From: Bacteroidales bacterium
GTDB lineage: Bacteria > Bacteroidota > Bacteroidia > Bacteroidales > P3
DNA: 48,859 nucleotides
Direction of reading: 5' to 3'
Assembly (NCBI GenBank): GCA_017962545.1
Contig: JAGCVD010000020.1
Coordinates: 1-48,859, forward strand
The translations under genes and the position numbers were made by a program. Shown here in pieces: positions 1-7,958 of this stretch. The notes under the pieces are model-generated. The model saw only the letters and a program-made list of their open reading frames with translations. It did no database searches and was not told the DNA's origin. Positions within the stretch are counted from its first letter, which is position 1, and each line of letters opens with the position of its first letter.

Positions 1-3000
1 CGCAGAGGGCGCGCACGGTGACGCTGTAGGTTGTGGCGGCGTCGAGGCCGTCAACCACCTGGCTGGGAGTGCCACTGACGGTGTAGGTGTGCTCATAGAC
101 GGGCGAGTTGCAGAAGACCCTGAGTTCCCACTCGGTCTCGTCCTCACCGGCAGTCCAGGTGACGGTGGCACCGTCGTAGGTGTTGCCAGTGACCTGAGGC
201 GTGCCAGGCACAGCGCACGGGTGACGCAGCGTGGTGACGCTGACGGTGGACCAAGTGCTGATACCACCATTGTCACAGACAGCACGGACACCGATGACGT
301 AGTCGGTCAGACCCGTCAGGCCGGTGAAGGTGTAGGTAGAGTCGTTGTTGACAGTGGTGGCGGCGGTAGGTTCAACCCAGGAATCACCCTCGACGTAGGC
401 CACCTCATAGGTGTTGGCTTCGCCGCTCCAGGTGATAGCGACCGAGGTCTCCGTAGCAACGGGAGTGCCCAACACAGGAGCGTTACAGACAGCGACAGCG
501 CCGTCAATGGTCAGGTCGTCGATGTAGATGTAGTAGGCATAAGTGCCATAATACTGGATGGCGACAAACTTGGTACCGGCAGGGATATTCTCCGTAAACT
601 GGGTCCACTGGCTGTTGCTGATACTATCGCTGTCAAACCAAGCATCCCAGGTGAAACTGGCAATGTCGCGGTTGGTGCTGGAATAGCCGACGCGGAAGTG
701 GTCGTCGCCATAAGAAGACGACTTGGCATACCAGAAGCTGAGCGCCAAATTGCTGCCACCAATCTCTGGCGAGATAAGGTATTGATTGTAGTCGGACGAA
801 TTGCTATACGAGCTGAAGCGGAATGCTTGCTGGCCGCCATGGGCGCCCGAGACACCACTGAAGGTCGTAGTGTTGAGCATCGGGTTGGTACCGGGATCAT
901 TATCGCCATAGACCAATGTCCAACAAGGATTGATATCCGACGACTCAAAGCCCTCGGAGTAGGGGAAGTTGGTGATGACACCGCAGTTATAAACAGACAC
1001 GAGAGTGATGCTGGTATCGTGGCCAAACGAGTTGGAGGCCACGAACATCAGGGTGTCGATACCGGCGGCGTTGTAGATAATCTGCATGGAGTCGGTGTTG
1101 GCTCCGAGCATCGTAGCCTGACCGGCGGCAGCCATAGTGGATGTCCAGCTGAAGGTCATACCATTGAGATCGCCCTCCAGATGGACGGCGGCATAGTTGT
1201 TGGTATCACCGGCAAACACAGTGCTATTGCCATCGATGTAATACAGAGGATCGTGAGTATAGCGGAGTGCGAAGTCGTAAAGGTAGACGGTGCCGTTGTA
1301 ACGGCTCACGTTACGCACAGCAAAGCGGACACTCTGGCCGGCATAGGCGTTCACCGGCAGACGGAGGAAGTCAAAGGTGTTGCTGTTGACAGAGTCGGCC
1401 ACATAGAGGGTGTCGGTGAAGGCCGCCACACTGTCGGCGCCCGTGGGCGACACCAGAATCTGGTAGGCCGCTCTGGAGCTGGCATAGTAAGTGTTAATCG
1501 TACCGTAAATCTGCATCACCAGACGCAGGCTGACGGTGTCGGTGTCAGGAATGTTATAGACAGGACTAATCAGGTAGTCGCTGGTGGGGTTGGACACGTA
1601 GGGGGCTGTTGAATAGATGTACTGATAACCAGCGGTAACACTACTGTTCCAGCTTACACTGGGGGAAGTGGATGAGTTACTGGTGACGACATCGCTCCAG
1701 CAGACGTTCAGCGGGTCGGTGTTGAATTGGATGTAGTAAGGCACATTGTAGGCCACACATTCAGTCCAGAAACTGCCGCTGAGGTTAAGGCTGGTATCGC
1801 CGGCCCCACAGATAGCGCGCACACGGACATTATAATTTGTAGCGGGGGTCAAACCGGTAGCGGTGTAGAAGGTGTCGGTAACTGTTACCGAGGCATTGTT
1901 GTTAAGTCTGACCTCCCAGCTGGTCTCGCCGCCGGTGGGTGACCAGTGGAAACTGGCGCTGGTGGCGGTGACGTTGTCAATCACCAGCGAGACAGGCGCC
2001 GAGCAAGTGATATAAGAAATGCTGAAGTTATCGACCGCAGCGGGAGGATTGGTTCCTATCATATTATCGTTATGCCAGAACATAACGACATAATACACGC
2101 CGGGGGCGGTGACATCGACTATGGCGCTGGCAGACTGCCATTCTGCACTGCCGTTCAAAGTGCCGGAAATAAGCTTCCATGTAGAGGGGATAGAGAGGTA
2201 ACTACTGTTTCCAACCAGGCTGCTGTCGTTGATGGGTACTAAGTAGACACGGAGATAATCATAGCCGATTTCACCCATTGCTCGCCAATCAAAGCTTACG
2301 CCATACTGGCCGGCAGCGGCGAAGTTGAAAGCCTTGTAGGCATACGAGTTGGACTGGGAACTAGCATTGTATACGTTATGGGCACCGTTGTCATTGCTGA
2401 CATAGAGACCATAGTTTCCAGTGTAGGCAGCAGCGGTGTCGATGTACCAGCCGTTGGCGGCGTTGCTGATGGTCCACAAGGTGTCGTTGGTAGGCTCGAA
2501 ACCGGTGCTGTAGGGCAGCGTCTCGAAAGTGATGCTCATGGGCGACACCACGAGGTAGGCGGTGTCGATGCCGAAGACGTTGGTGGCGATGAGACGCAGC
2601 GTGTCAACACCGGCCGTGGGATAGAGCATGGTGATGTGTGAGGGGTCGACCACCGTCATCGTGGCGGTGCCGGCGGCGGCGCGAGCCGAACTCCAGGCAT
2701 AGGTCATGCCCACGGTGTCGCCACCGTCCACTTGGGCCGCATAACTGGCGACAAGACCGACCACGGGGGCCTCGGTGCCGTTGATGCTCACCTCGGGAAG
2801 CAGCACATTCTGGATGGTGATATCGTCGATGGCAAGGCCATCGTCATCGCCGGCATGGCGCACAAAGGCAATGTAGATGGTTTGACCGGCATACTGACCC
2901 AGGCTGATAGACACCTTGCCGAAAACGGGTTCGTAGGTAACGTCGTCGTAGATATCGTCGCGGGTCTCTTCAAAGAGGGTGGTGAAAGCCGTGGTGTCGG

Positions 3001-5542
3001 TGCCGGAAGTGGTGCTGACTTTCACCGCGTAACGCGGATAGGTGTTGTAAGGCTCTCCGAAGACCCAGTAGGACAGCTGTGCTGCCGACATGGTGTCGCC
3101 CAACTCGATGGCGGGCGAAATCAGCCAGTTGGCGCCAGGGGCGTCAAAGGCGTATGAACTAATCATACAATTCGTACCTGTGTGACCGACATATGAATAA
3201 AGCTCCCAGTCATCGCTGGAATAGCTGTTATAGTCCACACTCCTCCAGCAGACATCGCCGCCGTTCTCGAAGCCCTCAAACCAGGGGAACGACGTCACCG
3301 CAACACAGGAGGTGCGGAACTGACCGTTGACAGCAAGGCTGGTATCTCCACCGCAGACGGTACGCACACGCACATTGTAGACCGTGTTGGGCAACAAATT
3401 GGTGATGGTATAACTATTGGTGCTGGCTTCGTCGTAACTCCAGGCGATGGTATTGCTGTCGGCATTGCGCCACTCCACATAGAAGTCGGTCGCATTGTCT
3501 TCGGCCCACCAGCCGAGTTCCAACTCGCTACTGTCGGCATTCAAAAGAGCCAAGCTGTCGGGACGGGTGCACGACGGGAGCACGTGCAGATCGATATTGT
3601 CGAGAGCCAGATACATACTGTTGTGGTCGCCGTCAAGATATCCGAGGATGATAATGTTACGGCCGTTGCCTTCATAACCGGCGAAGCTGATGTCTTTATG
3701 CTCTGAAACGGTGAGGGCAAAGTCGGCGATGGTGTCGATATGCGTGGTGCCGTGAACATAGACGTTGGTATCAATGACACCGACAAGGAAATTATGGCCA
3801 TAGGAACTATAGCTATAGATAATATAGGCGTCAAGGGAAAGCTCCAACTCGTCCATCTCGAAATCGTCGCCCACGGCAGGCATCACTGCCCAAGCCGTAA
3901 AGTCGTCATAACCGTAGAAATAAAGAGCATTGGAGGTAAAATCAAAGTAAGCGCTGCTAAACACATAGGGGTAACCGCTGGGGCTGCTCCCTTTAGTCCA
4001 GCAGGGGTGGAACTCGGCATTCTCGCCAGTCTCAAAGCTTTCCCAGTCCTCGGTGTAGGGCAGTGAGTTGATGGCGCCACAGCTGGTATATGTCGACACC
4101 ATGCGAGTCCACGAGGTGTCGCCTTCGTTGGTGCCGCACACCGACATCAAGTAGAAGTCATATTTGACGCCAGGGGCGAGACCGGTAACAGTGCCTGTAT
4201 ACGAGCCGGTGAAGTCGACAAAATGAATGCTGGTATCGCTGACGTCTCCCGGCGTAAAGCCGCTGAGGCCGTACTCGACTGTCCAGTTCGTGCCGACATT
4301 GTCAACCCAGCGGAGTGTAACCTCTGTGGTGTCGACACTCTCAACGATGAGGCTGTCGGGACGTGCACAGGTGGGCACAGGCTCGCAGCTGACGTTGATT
4401 TCAAAGCCGCTGCGAGTCACGCTGGCATCGGAATAGAAAACGATGGTAATGGTGTCGCTCATAAAGGGGCCAAAGCTCTGAAGCTGATCAACGCCGTTAT
4501 CAGTCCAGAGCATTTCGCCGCCACCATAGATAGTCAAATAATCCCATGTGCTTTCAGTATATGAGGAGCCTGAAATCTTGACCACGCGATTCGCCTGATT
4601 GGGAACCAGAACGAGTGTGGATTGAGAGCTGCTACTATAGTTACCATTGGGGCCACCATCGTCATAGACAACACTGCCGCAAGTGCGCAGCGTATCGATG
4701 CCTGTAACAGCCATGTAATAGATGCCTACGCCAAAGTTGACGGGGCCTTTCCAAGTGCTATACTCGGAGCCGCAGTCGGTACGAACATAAGCCGAATAGA
4801 GACCGCCGGCAAGGCCAGTAATGGAATAGTTTGTATTATAGGTCGAAGCAGTGTTGACAATGACGGTGTCAGGGTTCATGCCCTGAGGTCCCCACACAAC
4901 ATCCCATGCCAATCCACTGGCATCGGTCCAGACGAGATTGGCGGTGTCACCGCTGACCGACTGACAACTGAAAGTCGCCGGAGCCAAGCACGAAGGCGCC
5001 TCGGTGACGCGCAGAGTGAAGTCCAGACCTATACCATAGGTATAAGTGGCGCAAGGATTGGCACTGGCAGCAGCGGCTATAGAAGTGGTATAACTGTCGA
5101 AAGCCATGTCGGCTGCACAGATACGCATCATGTAGGTGCCAGTGTCCTGCGTGGCGGGGATGTCAAAGCTGGCCGCCAGCACTGTCGGGCTGTTGCTGGA
5201 AGCCTCGCCCACATACACCACCTCTGTGCCAGCAAAGGTGCTGTCGTTATTCCAGTCGACCCAGATGATGGTGCCGTAAGAATAACCCGTGGCAAAGGTG
5301 ATGGCCACATTAGCCGTCGTTCCAGCCTGCACAGCGCCAATCTGGCTCGTGAAACTTTGATAATACGGTGCTGTCGACCAGGTAATGCTCTGGTTCACCG
5401 CTTCGCTGCCGGTGCCATAGGTTACATTCGTGACACCGCTACCATCTTTCGACGTGGGGTTCGGCATGCAGACCTGCGCATTGGTAGCCCAAGGCACTGC
5501 CAGCAGCGCCATGAAGGCAATCATTTGTAGAAACTTTTTCAT
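1..5542 (-). CDS. Giant secreted mosaic surface protein, 3' end beyond the window
   Basis: The frame starts at an ATG at 5542 and stays open to base 1, giving about 1847 visible codons; the C-terminus lies outside the window. Residues 1-23 are a clear signal peptide ending in TNAQ. By eye the order is: a GEVED-like domain (about 70-160, with IWVDWNND), a fibronectin III (FN3) module, a CUB-like domain (about 292-386, CGSVVYDDGGPNGNY then WDYLTIY), then alternating FN3 modules (about 389-484, 657-747, 1179-1260, 1684 onward), MAM/choice-of-anchor-J-like jelly rolls (each opening with F/Y-x-E-x-F-E and later LISP) and two PKD-like segments near 917 and 1430. The modules closely resemble those of the 7959-16307 protein. 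A T9SS sorting domain would be expected at the missing end, which is inference. The likely role is a cell-surface or secreted adhesin; no catalytic domain is visible. Its start is 53 bp after the folK stop, so it may be read from the folK transcript. Confidence 0.9.
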   Translation of the reverse strand, partial: MKKFLQMIAFMALLAVPWATNAQVCMPNPTSKDGSGVTNVTYGTGSEAVNQSITWSTAPYYQSFTSQIGAVQAGTTANVAITFATGYSYGTIIWVDWNNDSTFAGTEVVYVGEASSNSPTVLAASFDIPATQDTGTYMMRICAADMAFDSYTTSIAAAASANPCATYTYGIGLDFTLRVTEAPSCLAPATFSCQSVSGDTANLVWTDASGLAWDVVWGPQGMNPDTVIVNTASTYNTNYSITGLAGGLYSAYVRTDCGSEYSTWKGPVNFGVGIYYMAVTGIDTLRTCGSVVYDDGGPNGNYSSSSQSTLVLVPNQANRVVKISGSSYTESTWDYLTIYGGGEMLWTDNGVDQLQSFGPFMSDTITIVFYSDASVTRSGFEINVSCEPVPTCARPDSLIVESVDTTEVTLRWVDNVGTNWTVEYGLSGFTPGDVSDTSIHFVDFTGSYTGTVTGLAPGVKYDFYLMSVCGTNEGDTSWTRMVSTYTSCGAINSLPYTEDWESFETGENAEFHPCWTKGSSPSGYPYVFSSAYFDFTSNALYFYGYDDFTAWAVMPAVGDDFEMDELELSLDAYIIYSYSSYGHNFLVGVIDTNVYVHGTTHIDTIADFALTVSEHKDISFAGYEGNGRNIIILGYLDGDHNSMYLALDNIDLHVLPSCTRPDSLALLNADSSELELGWWAEDNATDFYVEWRNADSNTIAWSYDEASTNSYTITNLLPNTVYNVRVRTVCGGDTSLAVNGQFRTSCVAVTSFPWFEGFENGGDVCWRSVDYNSYSSDDWELYSYVGHTGTNCMISSYAFDAPGANWLISPAIELGDTMSAAQLSYWVFGEPYNTYPRYAVKVSTTSGTDTTAFTTLFEETRDDIYDDVTYEPVFGKVSISLGQYAGQTIYIAFVRHAGDDDGLAIDDITIQNVLLPEVSINGTEAPVVGLVASYAAQVDGGDTVGMTYAWSSARAAAGTATMTVVDPSHITMLYPTAGVDTLRLIATNVFGIDTAYLVVSPMSITFETLPYSTGFEPTNDTLWTISNAANGWYIDTAAAYTGNYGLYVSNDNGAHNVYNASSQSNSYAYKAFNFAAAGQYGVSFDWRAMGEIGYDYLRVYLVPINDSSLVGNSSYLSIPSTWKLISGTLNGSAEWQSASAIVDVTAPGVYYVVMFWHNDNMIGTNPPAAVDNFSISYITCSAPVSLVIDNVTATSASFHWSPTGGETSWEVRLNNNASVTVTDTFYTATGLTPATNYNVRVRAICGAGDTSLNLSGSFWTECVAYNVPYYIQFNTDPLNVCWSDVVTSNSSTSPSVSWNSSVTAGYQYIYSTAPYVSNPTSDYLISPVYNIPDTDTVSLRLVMQIYGTINTYYASSRAAYQILVSPTGADSVAAFTDTLYVADSVNSNTFDFLRLPVNAYAGQSVRFAVRNVSRYNGTVYLYDFALRYTHDPLYYIDGNSTVFAGDTNNYAAVHLEGDLNGMTFSWTSTMAAAGQATMLGANTDSMQIIYNAAGIDTLMFVASNSFGHDTSITLVSVYNCGVITNFPYSEGFESSDINPCWTLVYGDNDPGTNPMLNTTTFSGVSGAHGGQQAFRFSSYSNSSDYNQYLISPEIGGSNLALSFWYAKSSSYGDDHFRVGYSSTNRDIASFTWDAWFDSDSISNSQWTQFTENIPAGTKFVAIQYYGTYAYYIYIDDLTIDGAVAVCNAPVLGTPVATETSVAITWSGEANTYEVAYVEGDSWVEPTAATTVNNDSTYTFTGLTGLTDYVIGVRAVCDNGGISTWSTVSVTTLRHPCAVPGTPQVTGNTYDGATVTWTAGEDETEWELRVFCNSPVYEHTYTVSGTPSQVVDGLDAATTYSVTVRALC

Positions 5543-5595
5543 AAAATAATATTTTAAAATTGTTTTTTATCGCTCATTGTCTAACCGTTTCGCCA

Positions 5596-6207
5596 TTAGT
5601 TTTTCAATACTTTTGATGTGATAGTGTTGAGGATAGGATTTCTCTCCAGCAGCTGCCGCACGGTGAGTCCGAGCACCGGATGGCGGTAGTCGGGCATGAT
5701 TTCGGCCAGGGGCTCCAGCACGAAGCGGCGCAGGTGCATGCGGGGATGGGGAATTTGCAGGTCGGGCTCGTCGATGACCTCGTCGTTGAAGAAGATAAGG
5801 TCGATGTCCATGGGACGCGAGTGGTAGAGGCGCTGCGGCAGGTCGGCGATGCCGTGCACCGCCGTCTGCGGCGTCGCCGGACGCAGACGTCCCAGCACCG
5901 CCTCGATGACCAGGGCCTCCTCCAGCACCTCGTGGGCCGTGAGCTCCGTCTCCACCAGCAAAGCCTGGTTGAGGAAGTTGGGGGTGCGGTGTGCAGGGTG
6001 TGGAGTCATGGCTACTGGTTCCAGCACCTCCGAATTCCGAACTCCAAACTCCGAACTATCCACAAAGGTCCCCCAGGGCTCGGTCTCATGGATTGACGAA
6101 GACGCGACGACAGAACCGACACGTTGCCGTATCAGTTCTGTCGCCTGTTGTATCAAATGGCGCCGGTCGCCCTGGTTGCCGCCGAGAAGGAGGGTTACTT
6201 GATTCAT
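5596..6207 (-). CDS. folK: 2-amino-4-hydroxy-6-hydroxymethyldihydropteridine pyrophosphokinase
   Basis: This cytosolic enzyme transfers pyrophosphate from ATP to 6-hydroxymethyl-dihydropterin in folate synthesis. The 203-residue product shows the family features: LGGNQGD at 8-14, ETEPWG at 41-46 and the signature RPMDIDLIFFND at 131-142 with the two magnesium-binding aspartates, followed by IPHPRMHLRRFVLEPLAEI. It is longer than the usual 160 or so residues. About 26 residues (51-76) between the EPWG strand and NFLNQALLVETEL have no counterpart in the family, and the DNA there is made of 7-bp repeats. A second extra stretch sits at about 111-128. The reading frame and all signature residues are intact, so activity is likely. 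The gene lies between glutamine synthetase and the giant surface protein, with a 9-bp repeat array directly upstream of its ATG. Confidence 0.93.
   Translation of the reverse strand: MNQVTLLLGGNQGDRRHLIQQATELIRQRVGSVVASSSIHETEPWGTFVDSSEFGVRNSEVLEPVAMTPHPAHRTPNFLNQALLVETELTAHEVLEEALVIEAVLGRLRPATPQTAVHGIADLPQRLYHSRPMDIDLIFFNDEVIDEPDLQIPHPRMHLRRFVLEPLAEIMPDYRHPVLGLTVRQLLERNPILNTITSKVLKN
6031..6058. repeat. Heptamer tandem repeat inside folK
   Basis: Four 7-bp units (CGAATTC, CGAACTC, CAAACTC, CGAACTA) run in tandem inside the folK coding region. A G-rich stretch at about 5978-6005 just before it also has a 7-bp rhythm, in the opposite sense. Together they encode the non-conserved insert at residues 51-76 of FolK without breaking the frame. 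This is seen directly; the idea that it is a repeat insertion tolerated in a surface loop is inference. Confidence 0.75.
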
Positions 6208-6222
6208 TTTCTTTAGGAGGAC

Positions 6223-6258
6223 TTTAAGGTCCCTAAAGTCCTTAGGGTCCTTAAGGTC
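6223..6258. repeat. 9-bp tandem array, folK/glutamine synthetase gap
   Basis: Four units of 9 bp (TTTAAGGTC, CCTAAAGTC, CTTAGGGTC, CTTAAGGTC) fill most of the 59-bp gap between the stop of the glutamine synthetase gene and the start of folK. The units are nearly self-complementary, so the transcript could form a small hairpin (GGACTTTA pairs with TAAAGTCC). The same unit family recurs at 7806-7859 and 20117-20161. Confidence 0.8.
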
Positions 6259-6266
6259 GTTGAGGG

Positions 6267-7772
6267 TTAACCACAGTGCAGGAAGCGTTCCACGAGGGCG
6301 AGGGTCTTGTCGGCGTCCTTGCCTATCTCGGCACGCAGGGTGCGGTCGTTGAAGGCGCGGAGCTCCTTGATGATACCGTCGATGAGCTGGGGCACGAAGA
6401 TGCCATCCTGCTCATATATGGCGCGGTCGCGCTCCAGCAGGTCGGCGCTGGCGGCGCAGCTGTCGGGCAGCACGTCGAGGCGGTTGAGGATGTCCTCGTG
6501 CTCGAAGATATTGACGCTGACGTAGCGATCCTTGGCATACTGCACGGCGTCCGGCATCTCGAAGCCGTGACGTGCGGCGACGGTCATGCCGGCCAGCAGC
6601 AGGTACACGTTGGCCGAGCCGTCGGGCGTGCGCAACTCGATGGTCTGCTTGTGGCTGAAGTCAACGGGGTCGTTCTTCTCCAGGGGGTTGGCGTGGGCCA
6701 TCATGTTGCCCGAGGCCTTGTTCCAGCCCAGCGGCACACGCACCATGGCCGAGCGGTTGCGGTCGCCCCAGCAGATGTTCGTCGGGGCCTCCTGGTGGGG
6801 CACCAGACGGAAGTAGCTGGTGGGGTTGGTGTTGCCGAAGGCCGTCAGAGAGCCGGCGAGGCTGAGGATGCCCGCCATGGTCTTGAGAGCCGTGTCGGTG
6901 AGGCCGTTCTCGTCGACATACATATTCTTGCCGTCGAGGCTCACGCGGGTGTGCACATGCATGCCGCTGCCGGCCTTGCCGACGGTTATCTTGGGGGCGA
7001 AGGTGACGGTAACGCCATGCTCGTAGGCCAGTTCGCGCATCATCCACTTGGCGATGACCAGCTGGTCGGCAGCCTGCTCCAGCTTGGTGGGAAGGAACTC
7101 TATCTCGTTCTGCTCATACATCAGATCGCCGTGGCTGAAGTTGCCCACCTCGCTGTGGCCGTACTTTATCTCGCCGCCGGCGGAGGCGATGAGGCGCATG
7201 GCCTCGGTGCGGAAGGCGCCGAACTTGCAGAAGGGCTTGCTCTCATGGTAGCCGCGCTGGTCGGCGGGCAGGTAGTCCTCGTCCTTGGGGGCGATGACAT
7301 AGTATTCCAGCTCGCCCATCACCTCGAACTCCATGCCGCCGGTGGCCTCGCGGAAGGCGCGGGCGGCTTTCAGCAGCGTGTACTCGGGAGCCATGGCGAA
7401 GGGCTCGCCGTCCTTGGTGTAGAACGAGCAGAGCAGGTCCAGCGTGGGCACCTCGGTGAAGGGGTCGAGGAAGGCCGTGCGGAAGCGCGGGATGACGTAG
7501 AGGTCCGAGTTGCCGGCCTCGATGTAGGGGAACAGCGAGCTGCCGTCGACACGCTCGCCGCAGGTCAGCACCTCGTCGGCGTGGGCCAGCGACTGGATGA
7601 CGAAGTTGAGCGTCTTCAGACGCCCGTCGTCCGCCATGTAGCGGAAGCTGATCATCTCGATGTGGAATTCCTCGATGACCTTGAGGATATCAGCCTTGGT
7701 GAACTCGCTCATGGGCTTCTCCAGGAACGCCACCAGGGGGTTGGGATTGAACTTCAGTTGTTCTTGTGTCAT
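6267..7772 (-). CDS. glnA: Glutamine synthetase (GlnA-like, type I fold)
   Basis: The enzyme makes glutamine from glutamate, ammonia and ATP. The 501-residue product has the expected blocks in order: the beta-grasp N-terminal part (FRYMADDGRLKTLNFVI), the metal-binding GELEYYVI and SEVGNFSHGDLMYEQNEIEF segments, GSGMHVHTRVSLDG, and NPTSYFRLVPHQEAP followed by WGDRNRSAMVRVP. I place the start at the ATG at 7772 (MTQEQLKF). An in-frame ATG at 7862 would add 30 residues, but these are encoded almost entirely by a 9-bp tandem array and are lysine-rich low complexity (KDLKDPKDPKDFKDLK), which looks like leader DNA rather than protein. The gene is bracketed by 9-bp arrays on both sides. It reads in the same direction as the giant protein gene before it but is separated from it by a strong terminator. 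Confidence 0.92.
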   Translation of the reverse strand: MTQEQLKFNPNPLVAFLEKPMSEFTKADILKVIEEFHIEMISFRYMADDGRLKTLNFVIQSLAHADEVLTCGERVDGSSLFPYIEAGNSDLYVIPRFRTAFLDPFTEVPTLDLLCSFYTKDGEPFAMAPEYTLLKAARAFREATGGMEFEVMGELEYYVIAPKDEDYLPADQRGYHESKPFCKFGAFRTEAMRLIASAGGEIKYGHSEVGNFSHGDLMYEQNEIEFLPTKLEQAADQLVIAKWMMRELAYEHGVTVTFAPKITVGKAGSGMHVHTRVSLDGKNMYVDENGLTDTALKTMAGILSLAGSLTAFGNTNPTSYFRLVPHQEAPTNICWGDRNRSAMVRVPLGWNKASGNMMAHANPLEKNDPVDFSHKQTIELRTPDGSANVYLLLAGMTVAARHGFEMPDAVQYAKDRYVSVNIFEHEDILNRLDVLPDSCAASADLLERDRAIYEQDGIFVPQLIDGIIKELRAFNDRTLRAEIGKDADKTLALVERFLHCG

Positions 7773-7805
7773 ATCTTGTTTTTTTATAGTGTTTTTCTCT
7801 TTTTT

Positions 7806-7859
7806 AAGGTCCTTAAAGTCCTTAGGGTCTTTAGGGTCCTTAAGGTCTTTAGGGTTTTT
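7806..7859. repeat. 9-bp tandem array upstream of glutamine synthetase
   Basis: Six 9-bp units (AAGGTCCTT, AAAGTCCTT, AGGGTCTTT, AGGGTCCTT, AAGGTCTTT, AGGGTTTTT) lie 33 bp before the preferred start of the glutamine synthetase gene. They would sit in its 5' leader, or encode an N-terminal extension if the upstream ATG were used. They belong to the same family as the arrays at 6223-6258 and 20117-20161. Confidence 0.82.
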
Positions 7860-7897
7860 CATTAACGATGAATCTATTATATTATTGTATAATAACT

Positions 7898-7934
7898 AAA
7901 AAAAGGCAGGGGCGCCCTGACGGGCGCCCCTGCC
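7898..7934 (-). terminator. Strong intrinsic terminator of the giant T9SS protein gene
   Basis: A perfect 13-bp GC-rich stem (GGCAGGGGCGCCC with its complement, loop of four bases) is followed on the minus strand by seven T residues. It lies 25 bp after the stop of the 7959-16307 gene, which fits a Rho-independent terminator for that gene. Confidence 0.92.
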
Positions 7935-7958
7935 AAAGAAGTGTAGCGTTACTGGCGC

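Noticed and set aside
89-1612. A 507-codon plus-strand open frame, with similar ones at 8883-10844 and 11829-14159
   Set aside because: These run antisense to the giant FN3 proteins. Their Gly/Val/Ala/Asp-rich repetitive products mirror the Thr/Ser/Ala repeats of the real frame.
7772-7862. Lysine-rich N-terminal extension of glutamine synthetase as real protein
   Set aside because: The 30 codons come from a 9-bp array that is also intergenic elsewhere; the internal ATG at 7772 gives a normal-length enzyme. The upstream start cannot be fully excluded without proteomics.
6276-7865. A 529-codon plus-strand open frame opposite glutamine synthetase
   Set aside because: The minus-strand product has every glutamine synthetase motif; the plus-strand one has none of any family.
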